NCBI GenBank assembly: GCA_029976005.1
Contig: JARKOQ010000005.1
Span: 1-64,000 of the forward strand
Source: Aggregatilineales bacterium
GTDB taxonomy: Bacteria; Chloroflexota; Anaerolineae; Aggregatilineales; Ch27
Length of the DNA stretch: 64,000 bases
Reading direction: 5' to 3'
In this document: piece by piece, positions 60,908 through 64,000 of the stretch
Layout: every line of letters begins with the position of its first letter
Numbering within the stretch: the first letter of the stretch is position 1
Program-made: the position numbers and the translations under genes
The notes under the pieces: model-generated
The model's input: the letters and a program-made list of their open reading frames with translations, nothing else
Told to the model about the DNA's origin: nothing
The model's database searches: none

Positions 60908-61876
60908 ATGCAGACTCGTAGCTTGTTGCGCAAAGTGGTTGGACTTCTTATCGCGTGTGCAATAGTTCTGCCTGGTGTCGGCGCTCTGGCGCAGGGGACC
61001 GGCGACGTGATTGCGCTGCCTGCGGTTGATCCGCTGGCGGTGACGGGGGATGTGTTGACGGCGGGCAGTTCGACGGTGGCGCCGCTAAGCGAGCGGATCG
61101 CGGAGCGGTTCCGTGACGACGGGTACGCGGGCAACATCACGATCGACGTGATCGGGAGTGGGGCCGGGTTCGAGCGGTTCTGCACGAACGCGGAGACGGA
61201 CATTGCGAACGCGAGCCGGCCGATCAAGGACAGCGAGTTGGAAGCGTGCCGGGGCAACGGGCGCGAGCCGATCGAGTTCCGGGTGGGGACGGACGGCGTG
61301 GCGGTAGTGATGAGCCAGGCGAACGACTTTGCGACGGACGTGACGCTGGAAGAGCTGGGGCTGATCTTCAGCACGGCGGAGACGTGGGCGGACGTGCGGG
61401 CGGAGTGGCCGGCGGAGCCGATCCAGCGCTTCATTCCTGGGACGGACAGCGGGACGTTCGACTTCTTCGTGGAAGTGGTGTTCGCGAAGGACGAGGCGCC
61501 CATTCTGTCGGCGGCGAACCTGCAGTTGAGCGAAGACGACAACGTGCTGGTGCAGGGTGTGCTGGGCAGCCCGTACGCGGTCGGGTTCTTCGGGTATGCG
61601 TACTATGCCGAGAACGCGGACAGGCTGAAGGTGCTGAGCCTGAACGGCGTGGAGCCGAGCGAAGAGACGGTCCAGAGCTTCGTCTACCCGCTGGCGCGGC
61701 CGCTGTTCATGTACTCGACGGCGACGATCATGGCCGAGAAGCCGCAGGTGGCGGCCTTCATCAACTACTACCTGACGGTGGTGGACGATGAGATCGAAAG
61801 CGTGGGGTACTTCCCGGCCAGCAACGAGGCGCTGAATGGCGCTCGTCAGGCCTGGCTGGATGCCGTTGGCGGCTAG
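60908..61876 (+). CDS. pstS: Phosphate ABC transporter substrate-binding protein
   Basis: The 322-residue protein begins with a signal peptide (LLRKVVGLLIACAIVLPGVGALAQ). The mature part has the PstS phosphate-binding loops: TAGSSTVAPLSERIAERF, GSGAGFERFC and DIANASRPIKDSE, and FIPGTDSGTFDFFVEVVF. It delivers phosphate to PstC/PstA. There is no lipobox. The ATG at 60908 has a GAGGGAAGGG site; upstream ORF residues are not part of it. Codon use from about 61010 is strongly biased to GCG, ACG and CGG, unlike pstC. A strong hairpin separates it from pstC. Confidence 0.95.
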   Translation: MQTRSLLRKVVGLLIACAIVLPGVGALAQGTGDVIALPAVDPLAVTGDVLTAGSSTVAPLSERIAERFRDDGYAGNITIDVIGSGAGFERFCTNAETDIANASRPIKDSELEACRGNGREPIEFRVGTDGVAVVMSQANDFATDVTLEELGLIFSTAETWADVRAEWPAEPIQRFIPGTDSGTFDFFVEVVFAKDEAPILSAANLQLSEDDNVLVQGVLGSPYAVGFFGYAYYAENADRLKVLSLNGVEPSEETVQSFVYPLARPLFMYSTATIMAEKPQVAAFINYYLTVVDDEIESVGYFPASNEALNGARQAWLDAVGG

Positions 61877-61900
61877 TTTCCGATAGTGACGTGATGTGTG

Positions 61901-61932
61901 AATGGGGAGGGTGGGCCAATTCCCTCCCCATT
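61901..61932 (+). terminator. Hairpin between pstS and pstC
   Basis: AATGGGGAGGG and CCCTCCCCATT form a perfect 11-bp stem with a 10-nt loop, 24 bases after the pstS stop. CTGTG follows, with no U-run. It likely stabilises pstS mRNA or ends part of the transcripts. Confidence 0.7.
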
Positions 61933-61965
61933 CTGTGCGTGTAGTGACACGAGGGAAAAAACACA

Positions 61966-63171
61966 GTGGAATCGCAGATTACCATTCAAAAGAGGGAGCT
62001 TATCGAGGCGGCACTCACCCGCCAGGCGGCCAACCCTCAAGCCGGGCTGCAAAAGCGCCCCCGGTGGTTCGAACAAATCATTCGAGTCCTCCTGCTGTTC
62101 TCCGGCGTGATCTCCATCTTTACCACCATCGGTATCGTGATCGTTCTGGGAACCGAGTCCCTGCTCTTTTTCACACCTCCCGCCTGGATCGATTCGTTCA
62201 AATCGCTGGAAGAGCTGGCCTATCCCACCAGCGATACGCTGCACGTTTCCGACGCATCTGCTTTCGTGGTGGGCGATCAGATTCGGATCATCAACGAAGA
62301 GATGCTGGTGACGGCGGTCGATCTGGATGCCGATATGCTGACCGTCGAACGAGGCTACAACGGCACCGAGGCGGTCGTCCACAATCGGGATGCCGAAATC
62401 CTGCTCGCCGATGTGGTGACGATCGGCGAATTCTTCACGTCGACCCAGTGGCAGCCTCAGCTTGGCAATTTCGGTATCCTGCCCCTGCTCAACTCCACGC
62501 TGATGACCAGCCTGACAGCCATGCTGGTTGCCGTGCCGCTGGGGTTGTTCGCGGCCATCTACCTGAGCGAATACGCGAAGCCCAATGTACGGGCCGCGCT
62601 CAAGCCAACTCTGGAACTGCTGGCGGGCGTGCCGACCGTGGTGTACGGGTACTTCGCGCTGACCTTCATGACTCCGCTGCTGCGCAGCCTGTTTGGCATC
62701 GAGGTCGTCGGGATTTACAACACGGCTTCGGCCGGGCTGGTCATGGGCATTATGATCATCCCCACGATCGCGTCCATCAGCGAGGACGCGCTGCGCGCTG
62801 TGCCTTCGTCGCTACGCGAGGCTTCCTACGGCCTGGGGGCGACCCGGCTGGAAACGGTCTTCAAGGTCGTGGTTCCCGCAGCGCTTTCGGGCGTGATCGC
62901 CTCCTTCATCCTGGGCATGTCGCGCGCCGTTGGCGAGACGATGATCGTGGCGATTGCCGCAGGCGCCGGGCCTGCCTTCACCTTCAACCCCTTCAAGGGC
63001 GCGGAGACGATGACCGGCCACATCGTCCGGATCAGCGGTGGGGACATCAGCTACAACTCGATCGACTACAACAGCCTGTTCGCGATTGGCTTGCTGCTCT
63101 TCGTCCTGACCTTTGCGCTGAACGTCGCCAGCCGCGTCGTTACGTCCCGGTTCCGCGAGGTCTACCAGTAA
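61966..63171 (+). CDS. pstC: Phosphate ABC transporter permease PstC, with extra extracytoplasmic insert
   Basis: This 401-residue permease has the standard core from about residue 150: SLTAMLVAVPLGLFAAIYLSEYA, LAGVPTVVYGYFAL, the EAA loop REASYGLGATRLETVFKVVVPAAL and GAGPAFTFNPFKGAETMTGHI. Between the first helix (about 36-62) and the TIGEFFTSTQWQPQ segment lies an insert of about 75 residues with VGDQIRIINEEMLVTAVDLD and MLTVERGYNGTEAVVH, a small beta-rich unit not found in typical PstC. The start is GTG with GAGGG ten bases upstream. Its stop overlaps the pstA ATG by one base. Confidence 0.93.
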   Translation: MESQITIQKRELIEAALTRQAANPQAGLQKRPRWFEQIIRVLLLFSGVISIFTTIGIVIVLGTESLLFFTPPAWIDSFKSLEELAYPTSDTLHVSDASAFVVGDQIRIINEEMLVTAVDLDADMLTVERGYNGTEAVVHNRDAEILLADVVTIGEFFTSTQWQPQLGNFGILPLLNSTLMTSLTAMLVAVPLGLFAAIYLSEYAKPNVRAALKPTLELLAGVPTVVYGYFALTFMTPLLRSLFGIEVVGIYNTASAGLVMGIMIIPTIASISEDALRAVPSSLREASYGLGATRLETVFKVVVPAALSGVIASFILGMSRAVGETMIVAIAAGAGPAFTFNPFKGAETMTGHIVRISGGDISYNSIDYNSLFAIGLLLFVLTFALNVASRVVTSRFREVYQ

Positions 63172-64000
63172 TGAGCGAGAACAATCCGACCCGGCAGTCC
63201 AATCTGCCGGACGACCAGACTTTCGAGCGCCAACTGGCCCGGCGGCATACGCGGTCCGGGGTGTGGCGGGGCATCTTCCTGATGTCCACGCTGATGGGGC
63301 TGATCGCCCTGGTCGCCCTGTTTGGCAACGTGATCAACGAGGCTTTTGGCACGGTCGCGTTCGCGAGCAAGCTTACCGAGAGCGAGATCAGCGACGTGCC
63401 GCTGTCCGAGCTGGATGGCCCGGCGCTGGCGGCCTTACTTGGGGAGTATGCGCCGCGCCGGCTGCGCGTGATTGTCCGCGATGAATTGAGCGTCGTCAGC
63501 GCGGCCGAGTTTACGACCGTACCGGTGAGCGTCGCGCTGGCTCATGCCGAGATGCCGGAAAGCATGGCGGATCGCACCATTACCGAACTGAGCGACGAGG
63601 AAGTCATTCAACTCCTGGCGCTCAATCTCTCCGCAGATCAGCTTTATGACCACGTCCAGACGGACGTGATTGGCCTGGAATTGCTGAAGAGCTGGCCGCT
63701 GTCCACAACGCTGTTCGACTACGCTACCATTCAGGCCGAATTCGATGCTCTGGTCGAGGAAAAGGACCCGCCCAATCCGCATCTCGAGTTCCGTTCCTGG
63801 CTGAACTGGGACTTCGTGACCGGCTCGCAATCCTCGTATGCGGAGCTGGCGGGGGTGCGGACGGCGATCGTGGGCACGCTGTGGATCATGGCGCTCACAA
63901 TGTTGATCGCGTTCCCCTTGGGGGTTGGCGCGGCGATCTACCTGGAGGAATATGCTCGCGGCGGCGGCTGGTTTGACCGCCTGATCGAAGTCAACATCCG
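63171..64000 (+). CDS. pstA: Phosphate ABC transporter permease PstA, 3' end missing, large N-terminal loop
   Basis: This ORF is not in the track because it runs off the window; 276 codons are present. It starts at ATG 63171 inside the TAATG overlap with pstC. After one helix (about 33-54) there is an extracytoplasmic segment of about 160 residues, rich in acidic residues (ESEISDVPLSELDGPAL, ELSDEEVIQLLALNLSADQLYDHV), before the permease helices begin (VRTAIVGTLWIMALTMLIAFPLGVGAAIYLEEYA). Typical PstA has a much shorter loop there. The insert is close to the binding protein and could take part in substrate delivery. Confidence 0.9.
   Translation, partial: MSENNPTRQSNLPDDQTFERQLARRHTRSGVWRGIFLMSTLMGLIALVALFGNVINEAFGTVAFASKLTESEISDVPLSELDGPALAALLGEYAPRRLRVIVRDELSVVSAAEFTTVPVSVALAHAEMPESMADRTITELSDEEVIQLLALNLSADQLYDHVQTDVIGLELLKSWPLSTTLFDYATIQAEFDALVEEKDPPNPHLEFRSWLNWDFVTGSQSSYAELAGVRTAIVGTLWIMALTMLIAFPLGVGAAIYLEEYARGGGWFDRLIEVNI

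Overview
The window is bacterial chromosomal DNA with high GC content and dense coding. No insertion sequence, prophage or CRISPR array is visible. The gene mix suggests a Chloroflexota (Anaerolineae-like) bacterium: an archaeal-type aspartyl-tRNA synthetase under a T-box leader, a PknB-type kinase fused to a sugar-binding domain, a LiaF-like protein beside the primary sigma factor, many secreted PPC/SH3-type proteins, and pyruvate:ferredoxin oxidoreductase next to a dihydroorotate dehydrogenase-like protein. The phylum is an inference from protein families; no 16S gene is present.

Region by region. 1-402 is non-coding and unusually rich in nested palindromes. 403-4712 holds a dipeptide epimerase-like enzyme, the two subunits of a class I fumarase and an aspartase/class II fumarase family enzyme; together these could feed peptide-derived amino acids, especially aspartate, to fumarate and malate. 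4776-11490 is a sugar operon on the minus strand: LacI-type repressor, secreted binding protein, two permeases and a TreS-like GH13 enzyme. No transporter ATPase is encoded. The lacI promoter carries good candidate operators. 11710-16462 holds a DHOD-like flavoprotein divergent from NifJ. 16645-26455 holds a phosphoesterase, a galE/glycosyltransferase/PPC-lipoprotein operon, a lone response regulator, and aspS followed by a methyltransferase and a GT39-like membrane protein.

26541-26965 is RNA-rich: an Asp-type T-box leader for aspS and tRNA-Cys. 27020-29967 contains two envelope proteins and the primary sigma factor gene, which has a terminator-like hairpin just before its start. 30399-35071 is the most unusual locus: a transmembrane Ser/Thr kinase with an RbsB-like extracellular sensor, a GNAT acetyltransferase, and a multi-TM/GAF/HTH protein. 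35344-46604 runs from an S1-domain protein through FtsK and a GH31 glucosidase to a pgeF-yggS-yggT-yggU group (like the ylm cell-division neighbourhood) and two secreted proteins.

46656-50085 encodes a membrane-anchored NACHT/HEAT NTPase behind a coiled-coil zinc-ribbon protein. 50198-58766 is a cell-surface glycan cluster: GT-C-like membrane proteins, a YfhO-like protein, an undecaprenyl-phosphate sugar transferase and an O-antigen-ligase/TPR protein. 58881-60266 holds an isoaspartyl peptidase and a TPR protein. RNase P RNA (rnpB) with its own promoter and terminator follows, then pstS-pstC-pstA for phosphate uptake, the last gene cut by the window end. Both substrate-binding protein genes (sugar and phosphate) are followed by a strong hairpin before their permease gene.
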